Source: Sthenelais limicola
Lineage: Eukaryota; Annelida; Polychaeta; Phyllodocida; Sigalionidae
Direction: 5' to 3'
NCBI GenBank assembly: GCA_942159475.1
Contig: OW804097.1
Coordinates: 118,294,013-118,358,012 of the forward strand
DNA: 64,000 bases
Positions 1 to 11,501 of the stretch are shown here, one piece after another. Under the pieces are notes generated by a model, which was not told where the DNA came from, searched no databases, and saw nothing but the letters and a program-made list of their open reading frames with translations. Numbering within the stretch: position 1 is the stretch's first letter; every line of letters starts with the position of its first letter. The translations under genes were made by a program, and so were the position numbers.

Positions 1-283
1 ATGCATAAGGCATCCTACCATAGATGTGACAAAGTTTGTCCACTGGATGCAGTCCGAACGTTTATTAATTCATGGACCTATCAAGAGATTCCTTCTAAAT
101 CAATGTGAAAATTCCTTGAATTCACTATCTCTGTATACCCTGCTGTGAGTTTGAGCTATATTGTAATCTTTTTTGTCCGTCACTTCCTATTAGCTTTCTG
201 GAAACTTTACGTCTTTATTATACAATCGTGTCAGTAATTTTATAATTTGATATTGAAATACCAACTAAAACATCCAGCTCGCG

Positions 284-1390
284 ATGAAGGCTGGTTTCCA
301 CTGCCACGCTACTCCTCCCACTTCTCCTCCCGTTACTTCGACAGCCTATTGCTCCCATTTCTTTAGAAGTGGGAGCAAGGAACAGAAAGTACTGTAAAGG
401 CTGGGTTCCACTGGCCGGCTACTCCTTCCGCTACTCCTCCCGCTACTTTCATTGCCTATTGTTCCCACTTCTAAAGAAGTGGGAGCAAGCAACTAAAAGT
501 ATCCGGAATAGGTGCTATGCCAGAAGTAGCGGGTAAGGCTGGGTTCCACTGGCCTGCTACTTCTCCCACTACTACTCCCGCTTCTTGATGAAAGAACCGG
601 GAGCAGAAGTGGGAGAGTAACGGGGATGGGTGCTATTGGGCCCCGCTACAAACCCACATTACTTCCCGCTTCTTTTGGAGTGTTTCCGAAGCATAGAGTG
701 CTCCCGCTTCTATCAAACATGTTTGATTTGAAGTGGCCGCTACTTTGTAGCGGGAGGTAGCGGGAAATTGCGGGGGCTGAAGCGGGGCAATGGCATCACT
801 CTACGCTACTTCTCATGCTACTTGATGCATCCATTTCTATTAAAAATAAAATGTTGTCTACATTTCTGAGTAGCATTAGAAGTAGCGGGGCAATAGCACC
901 CATTCCGGTTACCTTCAGTTGCTTGCTCCCGCTTCTAAAGAAGCGGGAGCAAAGAAACGGGGAGAGTAGCGGGAGAAGTAGCCGGGTACAGTGGAACCCA
1001 GGCTTTAGTCAGGTAACGTGAGTAGTAATGAAGTGTGGTGCTAGTGCCTTGCTACAGCTCCTGCTACAGCTCCCGCTACAGCTCCCGCTACTTCCCGTTA
1101 CTTTAGCTACAAAGTAGCGGCCGTTGCAAATCAAACATGTTTGATAGAAGCAGGGGCCTTCTACGCTTCTAAAATCAGGCAAAAGTAGCGGGAAGTAACC
1201 GGGCTATGTAGTGGGACCCATTAGCACCCATCCCCATTACTCCCACATTAAAGCTGGATTGCACTGCCCCGCTACTTCTCCCGCTACTTCTCCCGCTTCT
1301 TGATCAAAGAATTAAGCGGGAGCAGTAACGGGGATGGGTGCTCCCGCTTCTTTAATGAAGAAGTGGGAGTAGTAGTTTGCTTTTGTTTTA
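284..1390. repeat. Inverted-repeat-rich foldback-like cluster with CCCGCTACTTC motifs
   Basis: The stretch is built from many diverged copies of CCCGCTACTTC-like and GAAGTAGCGGG-like words in both orientations. A phrase like AAGGCTGGGTTCCACTGG recurs near 286, 397 and 535, more loosely near 1250, and in reverse complement near 990-1006. The span 286-1006 is therefore bounded by inverted ends, which suggests a foldback transposon or nested MITEs. The short open frame at 815-1021 falls inside this repeat and is not a gene. No transposase is visible. The family is not one I can name. Confidence 0.7.
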
Positions 1391-1948
1391 TACCACGATT
1401 CTCAATAGTTCCCGTATTGGTAATACCTTCATCAGGAGAGTGATAATAGAACAATGTTTAGGCCTTTATATGTTGTTGATAGGGGCAGGATGTTCCTACA
1501 TCTGGCGGTGAGTAGGATGGTACTGCTCGTAAGGTAGAGTCGGGCATGCGTGCGTGTATGTGTGTGTATGTTTGTATATATTTATTTGCAAATTTGATAT
1601 ATTTATCGGCCCATGAGAGAATCGATAATATAGGTGAATAAATGTTTTATTAGAAGGGTTCGAAGGGAATTTATTTACATGTGGTAGGAATTTTGTTTAG
1701 CATATACAATGCGTTTTGGATAATTACAGTGAACAAGCGATTGCAATGTTTAGCATTTAGGTTTAATGATGCCTCCATTGGTTAGTGATATGAATCTCTC
1801 CAATTTACTTAGTTCTTTTGTCTCCGTTTCGGTAAATTAAACCTAGACCTAGCTGGTCTTATTCAATTAAGGCAATATTATGCTGTACTTGAATGATTAA
1901 GTTCGGTGCATTCCTGGCTAGTGATATATTACGGACCTAATAACATGT
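1391..1948. other. Intergenic DNA, nothing recognised
   Basis: AT-rich sequence with a short TG-rich patch near 1550-1575. No coding exon, RNA gene or inverted element was seen. Confidence 0.5.
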
Positions 1949-2170
1949 AGAAAATGTACAATTCGCCTTCACCAATCCTCTCAAATAACCCAGAATTAAG
2001 ACACGAATGAGCGTCAAAATGCAGTTTAACATAACAGAACTGATACTTTAAATCAATGCGATGCCAAATATGCTCAGATATACCCGATATTCTTCATTTT
2101 TCAGTCTAATTTAGCAGAATTTGATAGATGTGTACAGCTGCCAATTGTACATTTTCTGAAAATCTTACCC
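1949..2170 (-). mobile_element. GGGTCAG MITE, subfamily A, truncated at one end
   Basis: This is one of about 24 copies in the window of a ~235-bp non-autonomous element. Full copies begin GGGTCAGATTTTCAG and end with the reverse complement; the terminal inverted repeats are about 28 bp and run on to GTACAATT. No copy encodes a protein. '+' is used here for copies that start with the CAGCTCTACACATTTAG side. Subfamily A has a core with CTGATACTTTAAATCAATGC (or its complement). Subfamily B has GCATTGATTCTAGCAATCTG. This copy lacks the outer half of its left terminal repeat and begins at AGAAAATGTAC. Confidence 0.85.
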
Positions 2171-2427
2171 ATTAGCTAAGTATTTCCTAGGCCACATAGA
2201 CGTGTGTGTGTTTTATTTATTTCAAACTTGTGAATAATCTTCACGTGAGAATGAATATGTTGCTAAAACACTAGAGGCAACATGATGGCACTGACAAGTA
2301 GTGAATGATGTACCCTCACCCTGGTCTACAACGAAAATACAAAACTCCAAATGGGTTCTGAGGCCATGAAACTGACGCCTGAATTTGACAAGTCTCTCAG
2401 TGTGTACGGATACCATCCCAACTATTC

Positions 2428-2666
2428 GGGTCAGGTTTTCATATAATGTACAATTGGCAGCTCTACCCAATTAAGAAATTCTGCTAAATTTGGCAGAAAA
2501 ATGCTGAATACCGGGTATATCGATCTGAGTATATTCGGTATCGCATTGATTTAAAGTATCAGTTCTGTTATGTTAAACTGCATTTTGAAGCTCATTTTTG
2601 TCTTAAATGAGGGCTATTTGAGAGGATTGGTGAAAACGAATTGTACATTTTCTGACAATCTGACCC
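2428..2666 (+). mobile_element. GGGTCAG MITE, subfamily A
   Basis: Full-length copy. The left terminal repeat is mutated (GGTTTTCATATAATG). Flanks are ATTC and TTTC, a decayed 4-bp target duplication at best. Confidence 0.88.
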
Positions 2667-3271
2667 TTTCTCTCTTTCCTACCGGTGGATCTCTCCAGCG
2701 CACCTGAGCGTTCGACGGGAGATCAGATTGTTTTTATTCTTTCTTTCTTTCTTGCTTGCTTTTCCTTCGCCCAAACACAACGATTTATAAAGGTTTCAGG
2801 TGGAGCCAATCTATTTTACAAAATCAGATTAAATGAAAGAACCTTAAGAAAAAGCCTCCTCGTCATACATACAGGTATCTTTATGTTTTATTTAGAAGCG
2901 AATGAAAATATCAATTATGGTGACCGTCTATAAGAAAGCTTTATGCTGAGGTTGGCCAACTCTTTCTTACAAAGACGGCTATAAGATAAAAAGAGATAAT
3001 AAAAAGAGACAAAGATTGTTAAAATGGTAACTGAGGATATTACACAGTTTAAAATATATTAAATCGATGTCCACACGTTTGTATTCATTGTACAGATCCT
3101 TTAGAAAGTAAGAACTGTATAAGCAACAGTTTATCTTTCTAAATCAAACGTCTTCTATATATATATAGTATCCATTTGTTTAATATGTTAAAGCCCTCCG
3201 CCCTCACAAGCCCCGATATGATATGAAGATACTCTTGAAGATAGATTTTGAATAGCAAACGCACTCTATAT

Positions 3272-3506
3272 GGGTCAGATTTTCAGAAAATTTACAATTG
3301 GCAGCTGTAGACTTTTAGTAAATACTGCTAAATTCAGCTGCAATTTGGTCAATACTAGGTAAATTCGAGTGTATTTGGCATTGCATTGATTCTAGCAATC
3401 TGTTTGGTAAGGTTGAACTGTATTTTGAACTTTATTCTCGTCTGAAATTTGGGTTATTTGAGAAGATTGGTGAAGGTGAATTGTACACTTTCTGAAAATC
3501 TTACCC
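3272..3506 (+). mobile_element. GGGTCAG MITE, subfamily B
   Basis: Full-length copy flanked on both sides by ATAT, a perfect 4-bp target duplication. Confidence 0.9.
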
Positions 3507-3871
3507 ATATAGACAAGATCATAAATAGTTCCACATCTATCTTGTCCATTGAATTCGTTGGTATAATTATCAAAATGTGTAAAACCTGCATGCTGCGTCA
3601 TATTTTCAATGTGCGATGAAGCATACATCAAGCGAGTAATTCAGAGGGTTAGAAGTATATATATGGGTATATATAGTTGTTCAAATTTCAAAATGAATGC
3701 CAGTGCAATGAAAAGATATGATCTAGATCTAATTCAGTGTGTGCGAACCACTATGCATCCCTTCAACGAGGGAACCCTATTGAATTCGTAAATGGCTGTA
3801 AACACACATATATATGGCACCCATTTGCAGCGCAACATATATACCTACTTTCCATCCCAGCATTCATATAA

Positions 3872-4106
3872 GGGTCAGATTTTCAGAAAATGTACAATTG
3901 GCAGCTGTACACGTTTAGTAAAGTCTGCTAAATTAGGCTGCAATTTGGCCAATACTAGGTAAATTCGAGTATATTCGGCATTACATTGATTCTAGCAATC
4001 TGTTAGGTTAGGTTAAACTGTATTTTGAACTTTATTTTCGTCTAAAATTCGGGTTATTTGAGAAGATTGGTCAAAGTGAATTGTACATTATCTGAAAATC
4101 TGGCCC
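3872..4106 (+). mobile_element. GGGTCAG MITE, subfamily B
   Basis: Full-length copy bordered on both sides by ATAA. Because ATAA is not its own reverse complement, it supports a true 4-bp duplication rather than an extended inverted repeat. It lies 365 bp from another B copy in the same orientation. Confidence 0.92.
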
Positions 4107-4596
4107 ATAATGTATGATGCATATCTGCACTGACAGAACCACAAACTATGGATAATTGTTTACCTTTTTGTAATGACAAAACTGATCTTCTCTCCCCATT
4201 CCAAGATTCTTCAAACCTCCCAGTAGATAGAATGTATAATGAAAGTTATCAGGAATCGTGTAAAAAAAATAAAAAATGCCTAAAAATGATATGCAAACAT
4301 CTACTATTCATAACGTAGCATACCAAATCAGTCAATTTAAATTCATGCTTGCATGACTAAAAACAACATTTACCTGGTCTGAAAACCCCATTTCAAGTTT
4401 ATCTATGATGCTATGAAATCCTCTAGGTGTTATTAGAGTAGCGACAATGGCTTCATATTGTCCTTATGTCAATGATCCAAAACAATAAACTTGGGTGGAT
4501 CTCAGTCCCGCCCTGTCACTTACAACCATTGCTCACCGCGTCTCAATCAGCGTCCCTGATTGCCTCCCCAGGAACCAATGTCATGTACCCCACGGT

Positions 4597-4831
4597 GGGT
4601 CAGATTTTCAGAAAATGTACAATTCACCTTCACCAATCCTCTCGAATAACCCACATTTAAGACAAAAATGAGCTTCGAAATGCAGTTTAACATAACAGAA
4701 CTGATACTTTAAATCAATGCGATCCCAAATATACTCAGATATACCCGGTATTCTTCATTTTTCAGCTTAATTTAGGAGAATTTCCTAAATGTGTAGAGCA
4801 GCCAATTGTACATGTTCTGAAAATCTGACCC
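4597..4831 (-). mobile_element. GGGTCAG MITE, subfamily A
   Basis: Full-length copy with both terminal repeats. Flanks (CGGT and GTTT) do not match, so the duplication has decayed or one border was rearranged. Confidence 0.88.
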
Positions 4832-4931
4832 GTTTACCGGTGCCACCCCCGCTGCAGTCCCACTCCCGGGTCCATTGAACCCAGCATCCATGAATAGAGA
4901 ACTCCTAAACCCAACCCACAGGTCCCCACAT

Positions 4932-5166
4932 GGGTCAGATTTTCAGAAAATGTACAATTCGCCTTCGCCAATCTCCTCAAATAACCCTAATTTCAGACGA
5001 AAATAAAGTTCAAAATTCAGTTCAACCTAATCAAACAGATTGCTAGAACCAATGCAATGCAAAATATACTCGAATTTACCTAGTATTGACCAAATTGCAG
5101 CGTAATTTAGCAGAATTTACTTAACATGTGGAGCTGCTAATTGTACATTTTCTGAAAATCTGACAC
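4932..5166 (-). mobile_element. GGGTCAG MITE, subfamily B
   Basis: Full-length copy whose right end reads GACAC instead of GACCC. Flanks ACAT and ACCT agree at three of four bases. Confidence 0.88.
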
Positions 5167-5580
5167 ACCTAATGTATACCTACCCCATGGTCGTACTAGC
5201 CACGGTTCACCCACCTACCACTCACTCCCCACCCCTCAGTGCAGTGCTGCGTGGTGCACCGGTCCTGCCTCCACCTCCTCCTCCTCCTCCTCCCCATCCT
5301 CTCCTCATCCGACCCTTCTTCCCTCTTCCTTTGAGCCATCAATAAATATTTCACTAGATCGCATCACCTCCAATGAAAATCTTTTTCTCATAATTATACG
5401 TCCCCCCAGAATTTAATCTTTTACCGGCATACCTCCCCCTTTTTATGTGGACCTATAGGAGCCGGTGCTCCCAGTTCCCATCGTATATTATTATTCTTCT
5501 CTTCCTCACCCCAAGCTGAGAAATGATTTTATAACTGCCCTCTTCTCTTTTCCATCAACTTTATACAAAGCGCGCACACA
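5167..5580. other. Intergenic DNA with a pyrimidine-rich tract
   Basis: The CTCCTC tract near 5270-5300 is simple sequence. No gene was found. Confidence 0.45.
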
Positions 5581-5794
5581 TACTGTAAACGTATTTATTT
5601 TCGCGCGGATAAATTTTCGCGCACTAAGTACTTTGAAACCTTTTCGCGCAGATTTAAATTCACGCAGCAAGGAAGCCTCATGCCTTGTCTATATAATAAT
5701 TATAGGTTCGCGCAGGATTTAAATTCGCGCACATAGGGGTGTGCGGGAAAATCGCGAAAATAACTACTGCGCGAACATTAATACGTTTACAGTA
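5581..5794. mobile_element. MITE with TACTGTAAACGTA ends and TTCGCGCG-rich core
   Basis: The first 13 bases, TACTGTAAACGTA, recur in reverse complement at the far end. The interior carries several TTCGCGC and TTTAAATTC words. The terminal TA may be the target duplication, as in Tc1/mariner-type MITEs. No protein is encoded; open frames on both strands that cross it are by-products of its repeats. Confidence 0.75.
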
Positions 5795-6739
5795 TACCCA
5801 CACATACACCAACATATACCATATATACACCGACCACATACCCATAAAAAGAGAACCTCATATACAGCCCTCATGCACACATGTACGAACGAAGCCCATC
5901 CTTTATAATAAACCACTCGGTCCACTTTGCGATCATTTAATCTTTTTTCTAACAAATTGGCAATAGGCAATTAAAAAGATAATTACATTTCATTCCAGTA
6001 ATGTACTCATATCTCATATACATTTCCATGGCCAGGATTGGACTCGGTCTGTGCGACTTACTTCGCCCGGTTTTTAATATCACGTGCATCTATATCGTTT
6101 TCGCTATTCCTAGAAATCAAAAAGCAATCAAATATCAAACCGTAAATCATGCTTCCTCCTTTTCCATATCGCATCCCACACTACTACCCCGTCGGTTAGG
6201 GTTCCATTTCCCTCTTTGTCATAATCATAATGTATTGTGAAAATACCGTGCGCCTGTGTTCTGCGCATTCTGAAATATAAGGGTTTTTATTTTGCTTTTT
6301 GATGATGTACACATAGAATTCCATCTATGTGATGTAAAATCGTATTGATTGGGTTGGCATGTAGTACATGTCTGTCGGTCCGACCATCGACATTTCATTA
6401 AATGAACAGTACACATGATATAAACATTAACATGTCGTTAAGATGTATGGTCTAGTCTCGGTAAAGAATATTCTTCCATATACATGTATATATATCAGTT
6501 GGTTTATATATAACGTGGAAATCCTCTCTGAAAGTGAAAATTCCTCGAAATATAACTTTCATTCCCCATGTTCGACTAGAATGATAATATAACGATTTTA
6601 AGGTCTCGCTAAAGGCAGCCTCTTTCTCCCTCACTCTCTCATTCCGTTTCATTTACATATACACAACCATATAGATATGAATACCCATCGTTTGTACGGG
6701 TTTTATGTTTCAATCAATATAACTATTTAATGTAGGATG
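5795..6739. other. Intergenic DNA, nothing recognised
   Basis: AT-rich, free of the GGGTCAG elements, with TATA and ACACAC simple-sequence patches. Open frames here lack known motifs and splice context. Confidence 0.4.
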
Positions 6740-7067
6740 AAAATGGCGACAGAACAAAGCTCCACCTATCGGGCGGCGTGGTTTTACGCCGCGAGTCCAC
6801 CGTGCGAGTCTTGCATCGACCAAAACACTATCCCTCATCGACAAAAACGGCCAAATGACGAGGAAAAACATTAAAATGAAAACTTATCAGTATAAAACAT
6901 CCAGTGCTGTATTTCTCGCGAATCAATATTTTCATCCCTCATTCCTCCATTTTTGCTGCCGCTGCCGCTGGGGTGTCTTAGGTTTTGCAGCGGCTGGCGG
7001 CGTTTTATGTCTGCTAAAATGCATTCCTTTTCCGGTAACTGGCAAGACAAAATTTCCCTTTTATTCG

Positions 7068-7081
7068 GTTGCTATGGCAAC
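7068..7081. promoter_or_regulatory. X-box (RFX-type) motif
   Basis: GTTGCTATGGCAAC fits the RFX X-box form of two half sites around a short centre. Binding is inferred from the motif only. Confidence 0.5.
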
Positions 7082-7212
7082 GAGCGCTTGCTAAAGCCAC
7101 CAAGAAAAAGTCCGGACAATGTAATTCTTCAAATTTGTATTTGCCTGCCGCTGCCTCGCGCACGCCGTTTTTTCACCGCGCTACTTCATCAGATTAATAG
7201 TATTTGAGTTTG

Positions 7213-7226
7213 GTTGCCATGGCAAC
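7213..7226. promoter_or_regulatory. X-box (RFX-type) motif, perfect palindrome
   Basis: GTTGCCATGGCAAC is a perfect 14-bp palindrome and the ideal RFX X-box. It lies 145 bp from a second X-box, which raises the chance that both are functional. Confidence 0.5.
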
Positions 7227-7914
7227 TGAAATAGATTGGGGAATTTGAAGATAATTGATTTACATAACGTCGACCGAGCGAGGATGTGTGTTTTTTCCCT
7301 GGGGATTGAAAATATTGTAGAGCTATAGCTAAGTGCGTGCTTGTAAAGTTTCCACTCCGTTCATATTGTTCTTGGAAACAATCGAAGCATTGGCAGGCAA
7401 AAATTTTTGCCGCGGATTTAAAGACTTACAGAGAATAATCTTTTATTCAGAGCATTTGGATGGAAGACATCCACGCCATGATAAAAAGCTCCATTATAGC
7501 CGGGCAAATACTCTTTTGTAAAACGCCACGGTGAAGGGAAAAGAGAGAGAGAGTGAACAGGCAATGTCTTTCCTCCATGTCTCTAGGGAAAAACGAGACT
7601 TTTGCTGTTTTACCAAAAGTTGGCACCGAATTTCCGAGAAACACGAGGAAATATTTTTTTAGAATTTCCTTTAAAACCTCCTCTCCGGTGCAGCAGCAGA
7701 TGATGTTAACAATGTTTTAATTTTCGTCCGCCATTTTGCAGCAGATTCATGGTCGTCGGTGCTAGTTGCTGCAGAAGCCGGCGGCGGCGCTGGTGCCGGG
7801 TTTTTTTCATGCAACTTCATTCCCCGTATCTGACTGATTTTTACATTCATGTTTTATTCCCTTGCATACTAATCATTTTGTCTCGATCCCTGACGCACGA
7901 GAAGCCGAGGCGGG

Positions 7915-7941
7915 GAGAGAGAGAGAGAGAGAGAGAGAGAA
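7915..7941. repeat. (GA)n microsatellite
   Basis: Uninterrupted GA dinucleotides. Open frames crossing this tract read Arg-Glu repeats and are not genes. Confidence 0.9.
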
Positions 7942-8566
7942 CAGGAGGGAGGGGGATAAAAGTCCATTACATAATTTATGCACTTTAATAAACTACCCTT
8001 ATATGTATAGTTCTATTGCTTCCCCTCATTCCCGCCTTTTTGTCTACTACTCTCCCCCTCCTTCCTTCTTTCATCATCGTTTCCCATGCTGTGGACCAGT
8101 GCTCAGATGATCATCATCTTCGCCCAGTATAGAGATAATTTAAAGACCAACTGCCAATCAGCTTAAACATACTAACAAACTTAACTTGAAAATGTCATGA
8201 CCTTAAAGCGGCTCAGATTCGGAGAAAAAGGCTAAAAATGCCGGATTTGGAGAGATAATAATTTGGTGGACGAAGAAACGAAATGACACGCGGCTGCAAT
8301 GACATTTTGTTTCCGATAATTGCGAAACAAAACAACAACGCCGAGTATTTTTTGTTGCAAGCAAGGTTTTCCATATGTTTTTACATGTAGTTAGTTACCG
8401 GAGCCATAGCTGCCTATCCACAGCTATCTCAATACTGAATTGCCTCCCATTTTTACTTCCATCCTTCTCTGCATTCGCTAAGGTCACAAAGTGCCTTCAT
8501 CCAATTTTCCGAGGTGAGAAATCGGCCGGCCGCACGTTTTAAATTGTACATACAAACATTACACCT

Positions 8567-8713
8567 TCCTTTCTCAATTCATTTTTAAGTAGTCTTCAAC
8601 CTTTTGATTGGGCTTTAATATAAAAGAACATAAAGCCTTTTCATCGTATACTTCAGATGTTCCTTACTAGTGCTTTTGAATATCCAGAATATCCAGTGCT
8701 TTTGAATATCCAG
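8567..8713 (+). repeat. First copy of a ~130-bp direct repeat flanking a MITE
   Basis: TTTTTAAGTAGTCTTCAACC through GATGTTCCTTACT is repeated almost exactly at 8914-9040. The end of this copy also has a small local duplication of TTTTGAATATCCAG. Confidence 0.85.
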
Positions 8714-8911
8714 TCTAGGCCCATAGATGGGAGAGTCCCTTCAAACGAAGGGAAAGCCTCTCGCCTCAAACCGCAAAGAGTCATTATAATTCCATGAAGA
8801 CCGCAATATGTCATTATATTCCTATTAAAACCCCGAATTCTAGGACAAGAAACCGATTAGTGAGGTAGGCTGACATACCATTCTTATCTGATCCGAGGGT
8901 TTGGGCCTAGA
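8714..8911 (+). mobile_element. TCTAGGCCCA-ended MITE, copy 1
   Basis: Begins TCTAGGCCCA and ends TGGGCCTAGA. Inside is a conserved block with CCTTCAAACGAAGG, itself a small palindrome, then CCTCTCGCCTCAAACC. Two other copies lie at 10758 and, inverted, at 15916. It encodes nothing. Confidence 0.85.
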
Positions 8912-8913
8912 GT

Positions 8914-9040
8914 GTTCCTTTCTCATTTTTAAGTAGTCTTCAACCTTTTGATTGGGCTTTAATATAAAAGAACATAAAGCCTTTTTATCGTATACTTCAG
9001 ATGTTCCTTACTGCGTGGTACTTTTGAATATCATGTAATC
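8914..9040 (+). repeat. Second copy of the ~130-bp direct repeat
   Basis: Matches 8567-8690 with only a few changes, for example a shorter CTCATTTTT start and TTTTTATCG for TTTTCATCG. The two copies bracket the MITE at 8714. Confidence 0.85.
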
Positions 9041-9606
9041 ATCCATGAAACCCAGCTAATTTTAGTATATATCCAAGATGTCTTTCCATATAAGGTATTT
9101 CCAATTTACATAGGATCTTAAGAAGTCACAAAAATATAACATCCTAGCGAGATCAATAAATTGATATGGCCTTTGAACATTAAAACTACCAATAAATTGG
9201 ACTTCTCCTTTGTAAAACCGTCTTTCTCAAAACTGGCTTGGTCTAAAGAAGGACCGAAAATGTTTGGGTATGAAATAAATAGCCTCGAAAGTTTCTAATT
9301 TGTGGACATTTCATCCGTGTGGTGCTCCTTTGAAAAAAGGATACGATTCAGTGGCATGTAGGCGTAAATTTTGTGGGTCTCAATTTCGCCTTCCTCTTGA
9401 AACAAGAAATCGCTACTTGAAGCCCGTCGTAATGATGAAATAATTAATTAATAATTCCTGAACTTTTCACTTTCTTCCCATCGCCTCGAGCTTCAATATT
9501 GTTAGATACAATTTGCACCCCACTAATTAATTGATTAAGGCTATGGCTGAGGCTGAACGGATCGAGAATCGCACGTACAGAATGAACTCTCTTCTACACA
9601 ATAGAT
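9041..9606. other. Intergenic DNA, nothing recognised
   Basis: No repeat family, exon or RNA gene was seen. Confidence 0.4.
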
Positions 9607-9841
9607 GGGTCAGATTTTCAGAAAATGTACAATTAGCAGCTCTACACATTTAGGCAATTCTGCTAAATTAGGCTGAAAAATTATGAATACCGGGTATATC
9701 TGAGTATATTTAGTATCCCATTGATTTATAGTATCAGTTCTGTTATGTTAAACTGCATTTTGAAGCTAATTTTTGGGTTAAATGTGGGCTATTTGAGAGG
9801 ATTGGCGAAGTCAAATTGTACATTTTCTGAAAATCTGACCC
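9607..9841 (+). mobile_element. GGGTCAG MITE, subfamily A
   Basis: Full-length copy. Its flanks, AGAT and ATCT, are reverse complements rather than direct copies, so no target duplication can be claimed. Confidence 0.9.
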
Positions 9842-9930
9842 ATCTACGGCCACATCACACAATGAGTTGTTGCAGAGTAGGTTGCGTCTGTGCCTGCATT
9901 TTACTCCATATAAAACCCAAGACACGATCA

Positions 9931-10165
9931 GGGTCAGGTTTTCAGAAAATGTACAATTCGCCTTCACCAATCCTCTCAAATAACCCCCATTTAAGACAAA
10001 AATGAGCTTCAAAATGCAGTTTAATAGAAAAGAACAGATTCTTTGAATCAATGCGATACCAAATTAACTCAGATATACCCGATATTCTGCATTTGTCAGC
10101 CTAATTTAGGAGAATTTCCTAAATATGTACGGCTGCAAATTGTACATTTTCTGAAAATCTGACCC
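9931..10165 (-). mobile_element. GGGTCAG MITE, subfamily A
   Basis: Full-length copy with a perfect 4-bp direct flank, ATCA on both sides. It lies 89 bp from an A copy in the opposite orientation, so the pair can fold on itself. Confidence 0.92.
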
Positions 10166-10757
10166 ATCACCCTCACGTACACATCAGTACCCAATAACTC
10201 ACGTCTATTCACGAACCCGTGTTTTTTATATAGGAAGAAGTTCATACCCAATATTTAAAAATTGCCATTATTAAACGATTATTGATACGATCTATAAATA
10301 CCACGCTCATCACATGACATGAACATAACGTGTCTAAAATCTGGGTCCATATTACCGACTCTGCAAGATTGAAAGACAGTAATTGTGTTGTTTTTTGTTT
10401 TTTTTTATAAATATTTTTCGCCGGTGACTATTAAAAGTCAATCGTGTTTATGAGTGGTTGTCAGATTATTGAAGTTATTTTCTAATTTATTGGTCACATC
10501 CATGTTGCAATGTGGACATATCGATGTGTAATTCGGTACAAAACCTATAAAAGACGTTGCCGTCGGATATGTTTGTATACGTTTGTTGATTATATCACGG
10601 AATGTGGAGGTTTACATGTCTCTAATGAATCACCCCGGCACTGCACAGAGATGGGTCTCAGCACGAAGGGGATTGTCTTGCACTCAGCATGCATGCGCGC
10701 TGGGAAGCTGACCCAGGTAACAAACGATGGAGCGTCAATCAGACATCCCTTATACAG

Positions 10758-10955
10758 TCTAGGCCCAAAGTTGAGAGAGTCCCTTCAAACGAAGGCAAAG
10801 CCTCTCGCCTCAAACCGCATAGTGTCATTATAATTCCATTAAGACCGCAAAATGTCATTATTTTCCCATTAAAACGCCGAGTCATAGGTCAGTAAACCGA
10901 TTAGCAAAGTAGGCTGACATACCATTCTTATCTGATCTGAGGGTTTGCACCTAGA
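10758..10955 (+). mobile_element. TCTAGGCCCA-ended MITE, copy 2
   Basis: Same internal block as copy 1, with CCTTCAAACGAAGG. The right end is mutated to TGCACCTAGA. The open frame at 10510-10833 runs into this element and is not a gene. Confidence 0.85.
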
Positions 10956-10958
10956 GTG

Positions 10959-10983
10959 TATTCTAGCGTCTATTAGATAGATA
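10959..10983 (+). repeat. 25-bp direct repeat, copy 1
   Basis: TATTCTAGCGTCTATTAGAT plus AGATA, repeated exactly 518 bp downstream. It begins just after the end of the neighbouring MITE. Confidence 0.8.
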
Positions 10984-11476
10984 TACATACCTTTCATTGG
11001 GAGTACGTTTATAAATGAAATATGATATGACATAATTTGGTTTATCTTTGCTTTTAACTCTTTACCAATTAAGCACAATTTGTATTAAATATATCATGCT
11101 ATATTGTGACGCCAGAAAGAATGAAATTTATAAAAACCAAATTATAATAGGGGTCACCATTAAGTCATTGAATTAATGGTGGATTTTTCTTTGCCCTTAT
11201 TTATATATGTATACGATGCTCAAGTAGGGCTTGAAACCCTGTCAAAATTAGATTAGACATACTGATATGATACCCTGTGAGCGAATAAAAGTATTAACAA
11301 CAAAATATTCCATGTACCGTATTTGGTAGGATAATGAACATCTGGGGGAGGTGGGCGAGGCAATAGGACTAAGAGATATGTTGACTTTTAGGAATGTTAT
11401 GCTTAGCTTTACATATCCCATAGATTCCAATGTATAGACAGGACAATTTAATTTCGATGGATTGGCTGATAGTATA

Positions 11477-11501
11477 TATTCTAGCGTCTATTAGATAGAT
11501 A
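11477..11501 (+). repeat. 25-bp direct repeat, copy 2
   Basis: Exact second copy. The 493 bp between the two copies show no terminal inverted repeat or gene, so the cause could be a small segmental duplication or a decayed insertion. Confidence 0.8.

Larger units (their letters stand above)
6740..7760. promoter_or_regulatory. Candidate regulatory island with paired X-boxes and YY1-like words
   Basis: This segment is richer in CG than its surroundings and free of MITEs. It contains two X-box palindromes (listed separately), AAAATGGCGAC near 6740 and its reverse-type word GCCATTTTGC near 7730. Both words resemble YY1 sites, which often sit at animal transcription starts. A promoter or enhancer, perhaps of the zinc-finger gene downstream, is an inference. 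No exon could be joined to it. Confidence 0.35.

Noticed and set aside
7749..7988. Open frame starting with an Arg/Cys-rich run downstream of GCCATTTTGC
   Set aside because: It runs into the GA microsatellite and reads simple repeats. The start could be a first exon, but no donor with support or protein similarity was found.
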